A DNA stretch of 64,000 nt from Sphingomonas sp. Leaf208 (lineage in GTDB: Bacteria > Pseudomonadota > Alphaproteobacteria > Sphingomonadales > Sphingomonadaceae). The position numbers and the translations under genes are program-made. The stretch spans positions 412,957-476,956 of the forward strand of contig NZ_LMKH01000035.1 of the NCBI RefSeq assembly GCF_001421415.1, written 5' to 3'. Shown here in pieces: positions 51,350 through 62,812 of this stretch; within the stretch, counting starts at the first letter, position 1; each line of letters begins with the position of its first letter. The notes under the pieces are model-generated. The model saw only the letters and a program-made list of their open reading frames with translations. It was not told the DNA's origin and made no database searches.

Positions 51350-54262
51350 ATGGTGTCCTTTTCGCGCTTGTACCGCGCTCCCGTCCTCATCCCCGTCATC
51401 CTCGGCATCGCCATTCCGGCGAGCGGCCAGATGGCGACGCAGCAGGCCGTATCTACCCCTGCAAAGGAAGCGCCGACGCTTCCCGAGCTGCCGGGAATCG
51501 ATACGACCGCGTGGCTCTACAAGGGCAGCGATCTCACGCGGGATCCGGAGTGGAAGTTCGGCACGTTGCCCAACGGCATGCGCTTTGCGGTACGCAAGAA
51601 CGGCGTGCCACCGGGCCAGGTGTCGGTGCGCGTGCGGATCGATGCGGGGTCGCTAAACGAGACCGACAGCGAACGCGGGTTCGCGCATTTCATCGAACAT
51701 CTGTCGTTCCGCGGGTCCGAGTATGTGCCGGACGGTGAGGCCAAGCGCGTGTGGCAGCGGTTCGGGGCGACCTTCGGGTCTGATACCAACGCGCAGACGA
51801 CGCCGACCTCGACCACCTTCAAGCTCGATCTTCCGTCGGCGACCGAAGCTGGCCTCGACGAGAGCCTGAAGATCATGTCGGGAATGATGGAGAAGCCGGT
51901 CATCACCGACGCCTCCGTCACCGCCGAGCGGCCGGTCGTGCTGGCCGAACAGCGCGAGCAGCCGGGGCCGCAGGTGCGGTTCGGCGATGCGATCCGCGCG
52001 ACGTTCTTCGCCGGGCAGCCGCTCGCGGATCGCTCGCCGATCGGCAACATCAAGACGCTGGAGGCCGCCACCGGCGCAACCGTGAAGGCGTTCCACGATC
52101 GCTGGTATCGACCGGAGAACACCGTCGTCATCATCTCGGGCGACATGGATCCCGCGCTGTTCGGGCGGCTGATCGTCAAGAACTTCGCGGACTGGAAAGG
52201 TGTGGGGCCGTTCACGCCCGCGCCCAGCTTCGGCAAGCCCGATCCGAAGGCGCCGGTCTCCGCGACGATCGCCGAGCCGGCTATTCCCGCCGTGGTGACG
52301 CTCGGCGTGGTGCGGCCCTGGGAGTATAAGGACGACACCGCGATCATGAACCAGAAGCGGCTGGTCGACGTGCTCGCAACGCGGCTCATCAGTCGTCGTC
52401 TGGAAACGCGGGCGCGCGCGGGCGGGAGCTTCCTGCAGGCGGGCGTGTCGATCGACGACGTCTCGCGCTCGGCGAACCTGACCAGCGTCAATATCGTGCC
52501 GATCGGGACCGACTGGGAAGCGGCGTTGAAGGACGTCCGCGCGGTGATCGCCGACGCGCAGACCAACGCGCCGAGCCAGGCCGAAGTCGACCGCGAATAT
52601 GCCGATTTCGACACGATCATGCGGACCAGCGTCGAGACGGCGAAGGTCGAGGCTGGGTCGAAGCAGGCGGACGACATGGTCGGCGCGCTCGACATCCGTG
52701 AGACGGTGGCGGGGCCGGAGACGTCGTACAAGATTTTGCAGGACGCCAAGGCGAAGGGCATGTTCACGCCCGCCACGCTGCTCGCGTCGAGCAAGGCGAT
52801 CTTCGAGGGGACCGCAACTCGCGCGCTCGTGAATACGCAGACGCCTGATGCGGGGGCGGCGGCTAAGCTGGCGACTGCGTTGAAGGCGGACGTTTCGGGT
52901 CTTGCCGGCAAGCGTCGTGCGCAGGCTGCGGTCGACTTCTCGAGGCTGCCGTCGTTCGGCAAGCCGGGTGTCGTCGCAAGCCGCGAGAAGATCGCCGCGT
53001 TCGACATGGAGCAGGTGAACTTCGCGAACGGCACGCGCGTGCTGCTGTTCCCGAACGCGGGCGAGACCGGGCGCGTCTATGTGCGCGTGCGGTTCGGTGG
53101 CGGCTATACCGCGATCCCGTCGAACCGGCCGACGCCAGCTTGGGCGGGTGATCTCGCACTGGTCGCCGGCGGTATCGGCAAGCTCGACCAGGGCGATCTC
53201 GACCAGCTAACGGCGGGTCGGCGGATCGGGCTCGACTTCGGGATCGACGACGATGCGTTCACGCTGAGCGCGATCACCTCGCCGGCGGATTATTCGGATC
53301 AGTTGCGGCTCATGGCCGCCAAGCTCGCGTTCCCGGCTTGGGATCCGGCACCGGTGGCGCGTGCCCGGGTGGCGGCGCTGGCAGGGTTTGCGGGGTATGA
53401 TTCGTCGCCGGACGGCGTGTTGTCGCGCGATCTCGAAGGTCTACTGCGGGCTGGCGATCCGCGTTGGGGGACGCCGTCGAAGCCGACCGTCGAGGCGCTG
53501 AATGCGAAGGACTTCCGCGCGTTCTGGGAGCCGATCCTGAAGACCGGGTCGATCGAGGTCTCGATCTTCGGCGATGTGAAGACCGAGGATGCGATCGCCG
53601 CGGTGGCGAAGTCGTTCGGGGCGATGAAGCCGCGGACGGCGGTGTCGACGGTGGGGGCGCCGGTCGGCTTCCCCGCGCATAACGCGACGCCGGTGATGCG
53701 CGCGCATACCGGGCCTGAGAACCAGGCGGCGGCGGTGATCGCATGGCCGACCGGCGGCGGGATCGACAACATCGTCGAGGCGCGGCGTCTCGACGTGTTG
53801 GCGCAGGTGTTCAGCGACCGGCTGTTCGAGCGGCTGCGGCAGGCGGCGGGGGCGAGCTACAGCCCCAACGTGTCGAGCCAGTGGCCGGTGGGGATGAACA
53901 CCGGTGGGCGGATGGTCGCGATTGGGCAGGTCGCGCCGGACAAGGTGTCGTTCTTCTTCCAGATCGCGCGGCAGATCGCGGCGGAGCTGGTGTCGACGCC
54001 GATCGCGGCGGACGAGCTGGACCGGATCAAGAAGCCGATGGGGCAGTACATCCTGCGTGCCTCGACCGGGAACCAGTTCTGGTTGCAGCAGCTTGGCGGC
54101 GCGACGTTCGATCCAAGGCGGATCGCGGCGACGCAGCGGATCGCGAGCGATTTGGTCGCTACGACTCCGGTGGAGTTGCAGGCGACGGCGGCGAAGTATC
54201 TGCGGCCGGAGAAGGACTGGACGATGGCCGTGGTGCCGGCTGCGACTTCGGCGAAGAAGTGA
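51350..54262 (+). CDS. M16 family zinc metallopeptidase
   Basis: A 970-residue periplasmic pitrilysin-type peptidase. The signal peptide ends near IPASGQ. The zinc motif HFIEH (HxxEH) is at 113-117, with the distal Glu in VVLAEQREQ near 195. The second half (from about 530) repeats the fold without the zinc motif, as in other fused M16 enzymes. It likely degrades peptides or outer-membrane fragments. AGGTGA is near the ATG at 51350. Confidence 0.93.
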   Translation: MVSFSRLYRAPVLIPVILGIAIPASGQMATQQAVSTPAKEAPTLPELPGIDTTAWLYKGSDLTRDPEWKFGTLPNGMRFAVRKNGVPPGQVSVRVRIDAGSLNETDSERGFAHFIEHLSFRGSEYVPDGEAKRVWQRFGATFGSDTNAQTTPTSTTFKLDLPSATEAGLDESLKIMSGMMEKPVITDASVTAERPVVLAEQREQPGPQVRFGDAIRATFFAGQPLADRSPIGNIKTLEAATGATVKAFHDRWYRPENTVVIISGDMDPALFGRLIVKNFADWKGVGPFTPAPSFGKPDPKAPVSATIAEPAIPAVVTLGVVRPWEYKDDTAIMNQKRLVDVLATRLISRRLETRARAGGSFLQAGVSIDDVSRSANLTSVNIVPIGTDWEAALKDVRAVIADAQTNAPSQAEVDREYADFDTIMRTSVETAKVEAGSKQADDMVGALDIRETVAGPETSYKILQDAKAKGMFTPATLLASSKAIFEGTATRALVNTQTPDAGAAAKLATALKADVSGLAGKRRAQAAVDFSRLPSFGKPGVVASREKIAAFDMEQVNFANGTRVLLFPNAGETGRVYVRVRFGGGYTAIPSNRPTPAWAGDLALVAGGIGKLDQGDLDQLTAGRRIGLDFGIDDDAFTLSAITSPADYSDQLRLMAAKLAFPAWDPAPVARARVAALAGFAGYDSSPDGVLSRDLEGLLRAGDPRWGTPSKPTVEALNAKDFRAFWEPILKTGSIEVSIFGDVKTEDAIAAVAKSFGAMKPRTAVSTVGAPVGFPAHNATPVMRAHTGPENQAAAVIAWPTGGGIDNIVEARRLDVLAQVFSDRLFERLRQAAGASYSPNVSSQWPVGMNTGGRMVAIGQVAPDKVSFFFQIARQIAAELVSTPIAADELDRIKKPMGQYILRASTGNQFWLQQLGGATFDPRRIAATQRIASDLVATTPVELQATAAKYLRPEKDWTMAVVPAATSAKK

Positions 54263-54270
54263 TCGCCTAG

Positions 54271-54418
54271 TCCTTCTCCCCGTCGGGGAGAGGGAGGGAG
54301 GAGCCGCTTGGCGACGGAAGGGTGAGGGGTTTTGGGACGAGTGTTTCGAGCCTCACTCCCCTCACCCTCCCACGCGCAAGGGCGCGCGGGCCCCTCCCTC
54401 TCCCCGGAGGGGAGAGGG
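54271..54418. repeat. family E inverted-repeat element
   Basis: Ends CCTTCTCCCCGTCGGGGAG and CTCCCCGGAGGGGAGAGGG. It fills the space between two convergent stop codons, nine bases from the M16 stop and touching the ligase stop. Confidence 0.83.
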
Positions 54419-56203
54419 TTATTTGTAGAGCGCGTCGAGCCGCTCGCCGTAGGCCTGTTTCACGACGTGGCGGCGGATCTTCAGGCTGGGGGTCAGCTGC
54501 TCGTTCTCGATCGTGAACGGCCCATCCGCCAGTACGAACCGCCGCACCCGCTCCGTCACTGTCAGGTCCGCGTTCACCCGCTCGACCGCATGGCCGATCG
54601 CCGTGCGGAACTCGCTGTTCTCCGCCAGCCGGGTAAAGCTGCACGCGTCGCCGTTCTTTGCGCACCATTCCTGCGTCCACTCGGGATCGGGCACGATCAG
54701 CGCGACCATGTAGGGGCGCTTGTCGCCGGCGATCATCGCCTGCGCGATCTCGGGCTGGAGCGTGAGCATCCCCTCGACCTTTTGCGGGGCGACGTTCTCG
54801 CCCTTGTCATTGATGATCAGGTCCTTCTTGCGATCGGTGATGCGGATCCGGCCGCGGTCGTCGATCTCGCCGATGTCGCCGGTGTGGAGCCAGCCGTCCT
54901 TGAGCACCTTGGCGGTCTCGGCGTCGTTGCGCCAATAGCCGTGCATGACGAGTTCGCCGCGGACCAGGATCTCGCCGTCCTCGGCGATCCGGACTTCGGT
55001 GTCGTTGAGCGCCCGGCCGACCGAGTCCATGCGGACGCCGGCCTTGGGGCGGTTGCACGAGATGACGGGGGCGGCTTCGGTCTGGCCATAGCCTTGCAGG
55101 AAGGTGAGGCCGAGCGCTTCGAAGAACAGGCCGACCTCGGGGTTGAGCGGCGCGCCGCCCGAGATCATCGCTTTCAGACGGCCGCCGAACTTCTTGGAGA
55201 TTTTGGGCTTGAAGAGGGTGGCGACGGCGGCCTGCATGGGGCGGTCGATTAGGCGGAGACGCCCGGCATAGCGCTTGCCGCCGATGTCGAGGGCTTGGCG
55301 CAGGAGATACGCCGAGGCGCCGCCCTGCTTCTCGATCGTCTTCGAGATGCGCGTGCGGAGGACTTCGAACAGGCGGGGGACGACGAACATGATCGTCGGG
55401 CGCGTTTCCTCGATGTTGGCGGCGAGTTTCTCCAGGCCTTCGGCGTAGTAGATCTGGCCGCCGAGCGAGATCGGGAAATGCTGGCCGCCGGTGTGTTCGT
55501 AGGCGTGGCTCAAGGGGAGGAACGAGAGGAAGACCTCGTCGTCCCAGCCGAAATCCTCCGAGATGACGGACGCGCAGCCGGCGCAATTGTGGAGGATCGC
55601 GCCGTGGTGCTGCATGACGCCGCGCGGGGCGCCGCCGGTGCCCGAGGTGTAGATGATGCAGGCGAGGTCTTCGCGTTCGAAGTCGGCGCGGGCGGCGGCG
55701 GTCTCGGGCGCGGTCTGGTGCGCGGCGATCAGCGCGTGCCAGTTGTGGAAATCGATCCCGGCGGGGACCTTCATGTCCTCGAACCCGATCACGGTCTGCG
55801 CCTGGTTCGAGCGGATGACCGCGGGGAGCAAAGTCTTCGCGAGCTTGGCGGTCGAGACGATGATCGCGCAGGTGCCGGCATTCTCGATGATGTGGAGGTG
55901 ATCGCGCTCGGTGTTGGTGACGTAGGTCGGCACGGTGATGCACCCCGCCGCCATGATCGCGAGGTCGCTGAGGCACCATTCGGGGCGGTTTTCGGCGACC
56001 AGCATGACGCGGTCGCCGCGTTTCAGGCCGATCGCGGTCAGCGCGGTGGCGAGGCTGGCTACCTGGCGCGCCGCCTCGGCCCAGCTGGTGGCGACCCATG
56101 TGCCGCTCGTCTTGGTCCAGAGGAACGGCGTGTCGCCTTTCTCGGTGGCGCGCGCGAAGAACATCGTGACGAGGTTCGGGAAGCGTTCGAGCTGGCGGGC
56201 CAT
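54419..56203 (-). CDS. long-chain acyl-CoA synthetase (AMP-dependent)
   Basis: A 594-residue ANL-family ligase joining fatty acids to CoA. The ATP loop reads YTSGTGGAPRGVMQHH near 189-204, with Arg where most have Lys. GYGQTEAAPVISCN, DGWLHTGDIG and the ITDRKKDLIINDKGENVAPQKVE hinge follow. The C-terminal catalytic lysine region ends in LTPSLKIRRHVV. The stop lies at the very edge of a family E repeat. Confidence 0.93.
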   Translation of the reverse strand: MARQLERFPNLVTMFFARATEKGDTPFLWTKTSGTWVATSWAEAARQVASLATALTAIGLKRGDRVMLVAENRPEWCLSDLAIMAAGCITVPTYVTNTERDHLHIIENAGTCAIIVSTAKLAKTLLPAVIRSNQAQTVIGFEDMKVPAGIDFHNWHALIAAHQTAPETAAARADFEREDLACIIYTSGTGGAPRGVMQHHGAILHNCAGCASVISEDFGWDDEVFLSFLPLSHAYEHTGGQHFPISLGGQIYYAEGLEKLAANIEETRPTIMFVVPRLFEVLRTRISKTIEKQGGASAYLLRQALDIGGKRYAGRLRLIDRPMQAAVATLFKPKISKKFGGRLKAMISGGAPLNPEVGLFFEALGLTFLQGYGQTEAAPVISCNRPKAGVRMDSVGRALNDTEVRIAEDGEILVRGELVMHGYWRNDAETAKVLKDGWLHTGDIGEIDDRGRIRITDRKKDLIINDKGENVAPQKVEGMLTLQPEIAQAMIAGDKRPYMVALIVPDPEWTQEWCAKNGDACSFTRLAENSEFRTAIGHAVERVNADLTVTERVRRFVLADGPFTIENEQLTPSLKIRRHVVKQAYGERLDALYK

Positions 56204-56319
56204 TGTCTCTCCCTGGGCGCTGTGCCGTTGCGCCTTGTACGACGCGATTCTGAGCGTTGGACGGTTAGTGCGTCATAACCGGCGAGGGCTCAACCCCAAC
56301 CTCTGCCACGGACTCGGCT

Positions 56320-56426
56320 CCGCCCCGGCGGGGGCCGGGGTCCAGTCGGAAAGGTCGCAGTAACGACGCGCGAACGTCAATTAGCAAGGTTTCCCAACTG
56401 GACCCTGGCCTCCGCCGGGGAGGTGG
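56320..56426. repeat. family B inverted-repeat element (MITE-like)
   Basis: About 107 bp: the family arms with one extra base at the right end and the core AAAGGTCGCAGTAACGACGC. It ends nine bases from the ggt stop. Confidence 0.85.
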
Positions 56427-56435
56427 AGTTTGTCG

Positions 56436-58172
56436 TTATTCCGGTGCGCGCTGAAGGGCGCCGACGCGCTGGATCTTGGTGACGGTACCGTCCTCCGCGA
56501 TCGCGACGCCTTCGCTGCGGGGGTCTGCGGCGCCGACCCATTTGCCGCCAACGCGCTCGATCGCGTTGGCCTTGAGGCCGAGTGCCGCGACCTGCACGGT
56601 CTCGCCTAGCGCCTGCAAGGCAGGAACCATCGCTTCGCGCTCGGTGCCCTTTTCGGCGGCGGCGACGTGGCCGGGCGCGTACAGCAAGCCCAGCGCGATC
56701 GAGTCTTGTGCCGACAGTTTCCAGTCGACAACGCCGATGATTGCCTTGGCCACCTGCGCGATGATCGTCGAGCCGCCTGCCGCGCCGACCGCGAGGCGGA
56801 CTTTCCCGTCGGGGCCGTAGACGATCGTCGGCGACATCGAGCTGCGCGGGCGCTTGCCGCCTTCGACGCGGTTGGCGACGAGGGCGCCGTCCTTGACGGG
56901 GACGATGTCGAAGTCGGTGAGCTGGTTGTTGAGGACCGTACCGTCGACGGTGATGCCGGAGCCGAAATAGCCCTCTACGGTGGTGGTGACCTCGACGACG
57001 TTGCCGCGGGCGTCGACCGTCGCGATGTCGGTGGTGCCGGGGACTTCGCTGACCGGGGCGCGGGTGCGCGCGGGGGCGCCGGGGGGCGAGCCGGCGGTGA
57101 CGGTCGCCATCGTCTTCGTAGGGGAGATCAGCGCCGACCGCGACGCCAGATACTTGGCGTCGAGCATGCCCTGCACCGGTACGCGGACGAAATCGGGATC
57201 GCCGACGTAGAGGTCGCGGTCGGCATAGGCGAGGCGCGAGGACTCGGCGAACAGGTGCCAGGCTTGCGCGCTGTCCTTGCCGAGTTTGCCAATGTCGAAG
57301 CGTTCGAGCTGCTTCAGTATCATCAGCACGGTGATGCCGCCGGACGAGGGCGGGCCCATCCCACACACGCGGTAGACGCGGTATTTGACGCAGACCGGCG
57401 GGCGCGACTTGGCGTCGTAGCTGGCGAGGTCGCCGAGCGTCATTTTCGACGGATTGCGCGCGGCAGTGTTGACCGCGGTGACGATCTTATGCGCCTCGGG
57501 GCCGACGTAGAAGCTGTCGGGGCCTTGGGTGGCGATGCGCTGGAGGAGCGCGGCCTGCTGCGGGTTCTTGATGACCGCGCCGATCGCGACCGGCGAGCCG
57601 TCGGGGGCGGAGAAGAGCTTGCGCGTCTCGGGCGTGATGTGGTCGCCATAGGCCGTCATCCCGTTGACGAGGCGGGGGGAGGCCTGGAAGCCGTTGGTCG
57701 CGAGGCGGATCGCGGGGGCGAAGAGTTGCGCCCAGGGGAGCTTGCCCGAGGCGTGGTGCGCGAGCGCCATGCCACGGAGCGCGCCGGGGATGCCGACGCT
57801 GCGACCGCCGGGGACCGCGTCGCTGTGGCTCAGCGGTGTGCCGTCGGGGGCGTAGAACCAGCGCGCGTCGGCGGCGGCGGGTGCCTCTTCGCGCGCGTCG
57901 ATCGTGCTGAGGGCGCCGCCGGCGGCGTGAGAAATCCAGAAGCTGCCGCCGCCGATGCCCGAGCTTTGTGGCTCGACGACGTTGAGCGCGAGCATCGTAG
58001 CGATGGCGGCGTCGGTGGCGCTGCCGCCGGCGCGGAGGATCTCGACGCCGGCGGCGGCTGCGCGGGGGTCTGCGGCGCTGACCATGCCTTGGTCTTTTGC
58101 TGGGGCGGGTTGGCGTGCCTCTGCGGTGGCTGCGGGGACGAGGAGGGCGAGCGCTAGGAGGGAGGTCTTCAT
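56436..58172 (-). CDS. ggt: gamma-glutamyltransferase (glutathione hydrolase)
   Basis: A 578-residue Ntn hydrolase that self-cleaves into two subunits in the periplasm. The signal peptide is about 1-19. The self-cleavage site is VPGTTDIATVDARG: Thr380 is the new N-terminal nucleophile, with Asp where most have His (TTH). GIGGGSFW, MGPPSSGGITVL and the C-terminal GGSTIIAQVAK blocks are normal. The start at 58172 begins the signal peptide; an upstream extension would enter repeat D. Confidence 0.93.
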   Translation of the reverse strand: MKTSLLALALLVPAATAEARQPAPAKDQGMVSAADPRAAAAGVEILRAGGSATDAAIATMLALNVVEPQSSGIGGGSFWISHAAGGALSTIDAREEAPAAADARWFYAPDGTPLSHSDAVPGGRSVGIPGALRGMALAHHASGKLPWAQLFAPAIRLATNGFQASPRLVNGMTAYGDHITPETRKLFSAPDGSPVAIGAVIKNPQQAALLQRIATQGPDSFYVGPEAHKIVTAVNTAARNPSKMTLGDLASYDAKSRPPVCVKYRVYRVCGMGPPSSGGITVLMILKQLERFDIGKLGKDSAQAWHLFAESSRLAYADRDLYVGDPDFVRVPVQGMLDAKYLASRSALISPTKTMATVTAGSPPGAPARTRAPVSEVPGTTDIATVDARGNVVEVTTTVEGYFGSGITVDGTVLNNQLTDFDIVPVKDGALVANRVEGGKRPRSSMSPTIVYGPDGKVRLAVGAAGGSTIIAQVAKAIIGVVDWKLSAQDSIALGLLYAPGHVAAAEKGTEREAMVPALQALGETVQVAALGLKANAIERVGGKWVGAADPRSEGVAIAEDGTVTKIQRVGALQRAPE

Positions 58173-58231
58173 CGAGCGTGAGCCTAGCGTGGTTCGGGTA
58201 TGAGGCAACCCGTCTCGCCGATCCACCTCGC

Positions 58232-58358
58232 AATCCTCCCCTGCAAGGGGGAGGTGGCGCCGAAGGCGACGGAGGGGGAGGACACGGAACACAGGTTGTC
58301 CATTACCTCCCCCTCCGTCTGGCAAGGGCCAGCCACCTCCCCCTGGCGGGGGAGGATC
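58232..58358. repeat. family D inverted-repeat element
   Basis: About 127 bp matching the copy at 43659-43784: AATCCTCCCCTGCAAGGGGG ... CCCCCTGGCGGGGGAGGAT. It ends one base before the pyrD stop codon. Confidence 0.85.
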
Positions 58359-58359
58359 G

Positions 58360-59439
58360 TTAGGTGTCCGTGCCCACCGCGTCGGCGAGCGTGGCGAAAC
58401 CGTCGCGGGTCAGCAGCGCGTCCAGTTCGCGGAGGATGCGGGCGGGGAGGCCTGGGCCCTCATAGACCAGCGCAGTGTAGAGCTGGACGAGGCTCGCGCC
58501 GGCGCGGAGGCGAGCATAGGCTTCGGCGCCGCTGTCTACGCCGCCGACCGAGATCAGGGGAATCGCTGCGCCGGTCGCCTTGCGGAAATCCGACAGGCGT
58601 TGGTGGGCCAGCGGGGCGAGGGGGGCTCCGGACAGGCCGCCGGTTTCCTTGGCATTGGCCGAGCGCAGGCCGGGGCGCGAGATCGTCGTGTTGTTGACGA
58701 TCAACGCGTCGATCCGGTTGTCGATCGCGGCGCGGGCGATGTCGTCGATGTCGGCGGGTTCGAGGTCGGGGGCGACCTTGAGGAAGATCGGCGTGCTGCC
58801 CTTCGCGGCGGTGCAGGCGGCGAGGAGGTCGCGGAGCGCTGCACCGTGCTGGAGGTCGCGCAGGCCGGGCGTGTTGGGGGAGCTGATGTTTATGGTGATG
58901 TAGTCGGCGTGGGGGGCGGCTCGGGTTACGCCGTGGACGTAGTCGGCGGTGCGGTCGGTCGCGTCCTTGTTCGCGCCGACGTTGATGCCCAAAACGCCTT
59001 CACCGCCCGGCCCCTTGTTCACCCGCGAAGGCGGGTGCCCAGACTGGGCACCCGCCTTCGCGGGTGAACATACTCGGGAGAGGGCTGCGTCCAGGCCGCC
59101 GTTGTTGAAGCCCAAGCGGTTGATGACTGCGCGGTCTTCGGGGAGGCGGAAGATGCGGGGTTTGGGGTTGCCGGGCTGGGCGAGCGGCGTGAGCGTGCCG
59201 ATCTCGACGCTGCCGAAGCCTAAGCCGAAGAAGCCGTCGATCGCACGGCCGTCCTTGTCGACGCCTGCCGCTAGTCCGACCGGGTTGGGGAAGGCGATCC
59301 CCGCCACGGTCGTTGCGAGCCGCGGTACGCTGGGGGCGAGCGGCGTGCCGGCCTTCCCCCATGCGGCAAGTGCAGCGATGGTGAGGGTATGCGCGCGCTC
59401 GGCGTCGAGACGGAAGAGGATCGGGTGGTAGAAGGCCAT
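58360..59439 (-). CDS. pyrD: dihydroorotate dehydrogenase (quinone), with an in-frame palindromic insert
   Basis: A 359-residue class 2 enzyme of pyrimidine synthesis, oxidising dihydroorotate with quinone at the inner membrane. The family order is clear: FYHPILFRLDAERAHTL, NPVGLAAGVDKDG, GFGSVEIGTLTPLAQPGNPKPR, VINRLGFNNGG, GINVGANKD, YITINISSPNTPGLR, IFLKVAPDL, NNTTISRPGL with catalytic Ser. About 20 extra residues (VCSPAKAGAQSGHPPSRVNK) sit between GGLDAALSR and GVLGINVG and are encoded by a 53-bp palindrome. The start at 59439 is the homologous Met. Confidence 0.94.
   Translation of the reverse strand: MAFYHPILFRLDAERAHTLTIAALAAWGKAGTPLAPSVPRLATTVAGIAFPNPVGLAAGVDKDGRAIDGFFGLGFGSVEIGTLTPLAQPGNPKPRIFRLPEDRAVINRLGFNNGGLDAALSRVCSPAKAGAQSGHPPSRVNKGPGGEGVLGINVGANKDATDRTADYVHGVTRAAPHADYITINISSPNTPGLRDLQHGAALRDLLAACTAAKGSTPIFLKVAPDLEPADIDDIARAAIDNRIDALIVNNTTISRPGLRSANAKETGGLSGAPLAPLAHQRLSDFRKATGAAIPLISVGGVDSGAEAYARLRAGASLVQLYTALVYEGPGLPARILRELDALLTRDGFATLADAVGTDT
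59017..59069. repeat. family A perfect 53-bp palindrome inside pyrD
   Basis: Perfect 26-bp arms around a single A. The same element occurs between genes at 2097, 21134 and 45363. Here it is read in frame without a stop. It is longer by one pair (T/A) on each side. Confidence 0.93.
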
Positions 59440-59483
59440 GCGCGTCGTCCTTGCTCCTTCCACCTGTCGGGAAGGGTCATTCT

Positions 59484-59582
59484 TGCTCCCCTCCCTGGAA
59501 GGGAGGGGCTGGGGGGGGGGGGGGTGCTCCCTGACGTCAGCAGCCGACCCACCCCCGGCCCCTCCCTTCCAAGGAGGGGGGA
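59484..59582. repeat. family C inverted-repeat element with a G14 run
   Basis: Left arm TTGCTCCCCTCCCTGGAAGG and a matching right end; the interior holds a run of 14 G (59511-59524) and the CCGACCCACCCCC motif also seen at 30518-30632. It lies between the divergent pyrD and suf regulator genes, 44 bases before the pyrD start. Confidence 0.83.
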
Positions 59583-59686
59583 AGTCAAGCTTTCGGGTCA
59601 TGTGCGATGCACAAAACCGTGCCTCCAGTTGCGAGTCGTTAGCACCCCTGGCCGGGTTGACGATGCACTGCACAAAGCCCATTTGA

Positions 59687-59713
59687 CCAATCGGATCATA
59701 TCGGTCCGATTGG
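59687..59713. promoter_or_regulatory. 27-bp inverted repeat upstream of the suf regulator
   Basis: Perfect nine-base arms CCAATCGGA/TCCGATTGG around a nine-base spacer, ending 14 bases before the ATG at 59728. Position fits an autoregulatory operator of the Rrf2 protein. Confidence 0.65.
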
Positions 59714-59727
59714 ACTCCGAAGCCACC

Positions 59728-60156
59728 ATGCGTCTTTCCAGCCTAGCCGACTATGCGGTCGTGATGATGAGCGCCGCGGCGCGTCATTGCGGCGGTATCG
59801 CGCGGCTGAACGCGACGCTGCTCGCCGAGGAGACCGGCGTACCGCTGCCGACCGTGCAGAAGCTGGTGAGCCGACTGTCCGCGGCCGGGCTAATCGAGAG
59901 CACGCGCGGCACCGGTGGCGGGTTTCGTTTGTCGCGGCCGCCCGCGATGATCTCGCTCGCCGACATCATTGAAGCGGTCGAAGGCCCGATCGCACTGACG
60001 TCGTGTGTCGATGGTGCATCGCAGGATTGCTGCGTGGAGCAGACGTGCAAGGTGAAGCCGCACTGGAACGCCGTCAACGGCGCGGTCCGTGGTGCGCTCG
60101 CCGGCGTGTCGCTCGCCAGCCTTTCGCAAACCCCGGTTTTACAGGTGCCCGCATGA
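59728..60156 (+). CDS. Rrf2-family SUF regulator
   Basis: A 142-residue winged-helix Fe-S/iron sensor. The HTH is NATLLAEETGVPLPTVQKLVSRL (about 28-50), the wing RGTGGGFRLSR. Cysteines at 93, 101/102 and 107 (TSCVDGASQDCCVEQTCKV) are placed as in IscR/SUF regulators, which bind a 2Fe-2S or 4Fe-4S cluster. It opens the suf operon. Confidence 0.93.
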   Translation: MRLSSLADYAVVMMSAAARHCGGIARLNATLLAEETGVPLPTVQKLVSRLSAAGLIESTRGTGGGFRLSRPPAMISLADIIEAVEGPIALTSCVDGASQDCCVEQTCKVKPHWNAVNGAVRGALAGVSLASLSQTPVLQVPA

Positions 60157-60188
60157 AGAACACATCGCGCGCAGCGCTTCACCCTTTC

Positions 60189-60251
60189 CTTCGCGTCTCC
60201 GCGGCTCCGCGTGAATTAATTTTGTTCACGCGGAGACGCGGAGACGCGGAG
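60189..60251. repeat. family F inverted repeat, compact copy
   Basis: CTTCGCGTCTCCGCGGCTCC and its near-complement around an AT-rich loop (TTAATTTT). The longer relative is at 34443-34611. It sits in the 130-base gap between the regulator and sufB, so it could affect read-through. Confidence 0.8.
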
Positions 60252-60286
60252 ATTTTAGAGAGCCGCTTTGCGGCCGAGGACAGATA

Positions 60287-61773
<1,487 letters not shown>

Positions 61774-61777
<4 letters not shown>

Positions 61778-62068
61778 GCGCTTCGTCATCTGCCGTTAGG
61801 CGCTCAGTGGAGCGACTGCCGCTTTTAGTGGCTCTCTTGGCTGTCGGCGCGTGCACCCGTTCCGAGACTTCTGGTGTTCCAACTTGTGCGGCGGTGAAGC
61901 AGCGGCATGAGCGAGATTTGGCGCATGTCGCCGCTCGCGTCAGGGAAATCCAGTCGTCGACAAGCCACGCGGCACCGCAAAGTACGCAAGAAATCCAGAT
62001 TTTGATGAACCAACGAGAAAATTCCGAAAATCGCTTTCGCGTTGGAATGAAAGATTGCGAGGCACAAC

Positions 62069-62082
<14 letters not shown>
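61774..62082 (+). CDS. small lipoprotein between sufB and sufC, function unknown
   Basis: A 102-residue protein. LVALLAVGACTRSE is a lipobox, with Cys at 27. The mature part is helical, with KQRHERDLAHVAARVREIQ and a C-terminal MKDCEAQHAKN. Its GTG start lies in the sufB stop and its end overlaps the sufC start by 14 bases. The 3' half is noticeably more AT-rich than its neighbours, hinting at later arrival. No homologue is recognised. Confidence 0.62.

Positions 62083-62808
<726 letters not shown>

Positions 62809-62812
<4 letters not shown>

Noticed and set aside
51517..53034. A 505-codon open frame opposite the M16 peptidase
   Set aside because: Antisense shadow with Ser/Arg-rich low-complexity sequence.
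59440..59682. N-terminal extension of pyrD by 81 codons
   Set aside because: The extension is encoded by the family C repeat and does not resemble PyrD; the conserved Met is at 59439.
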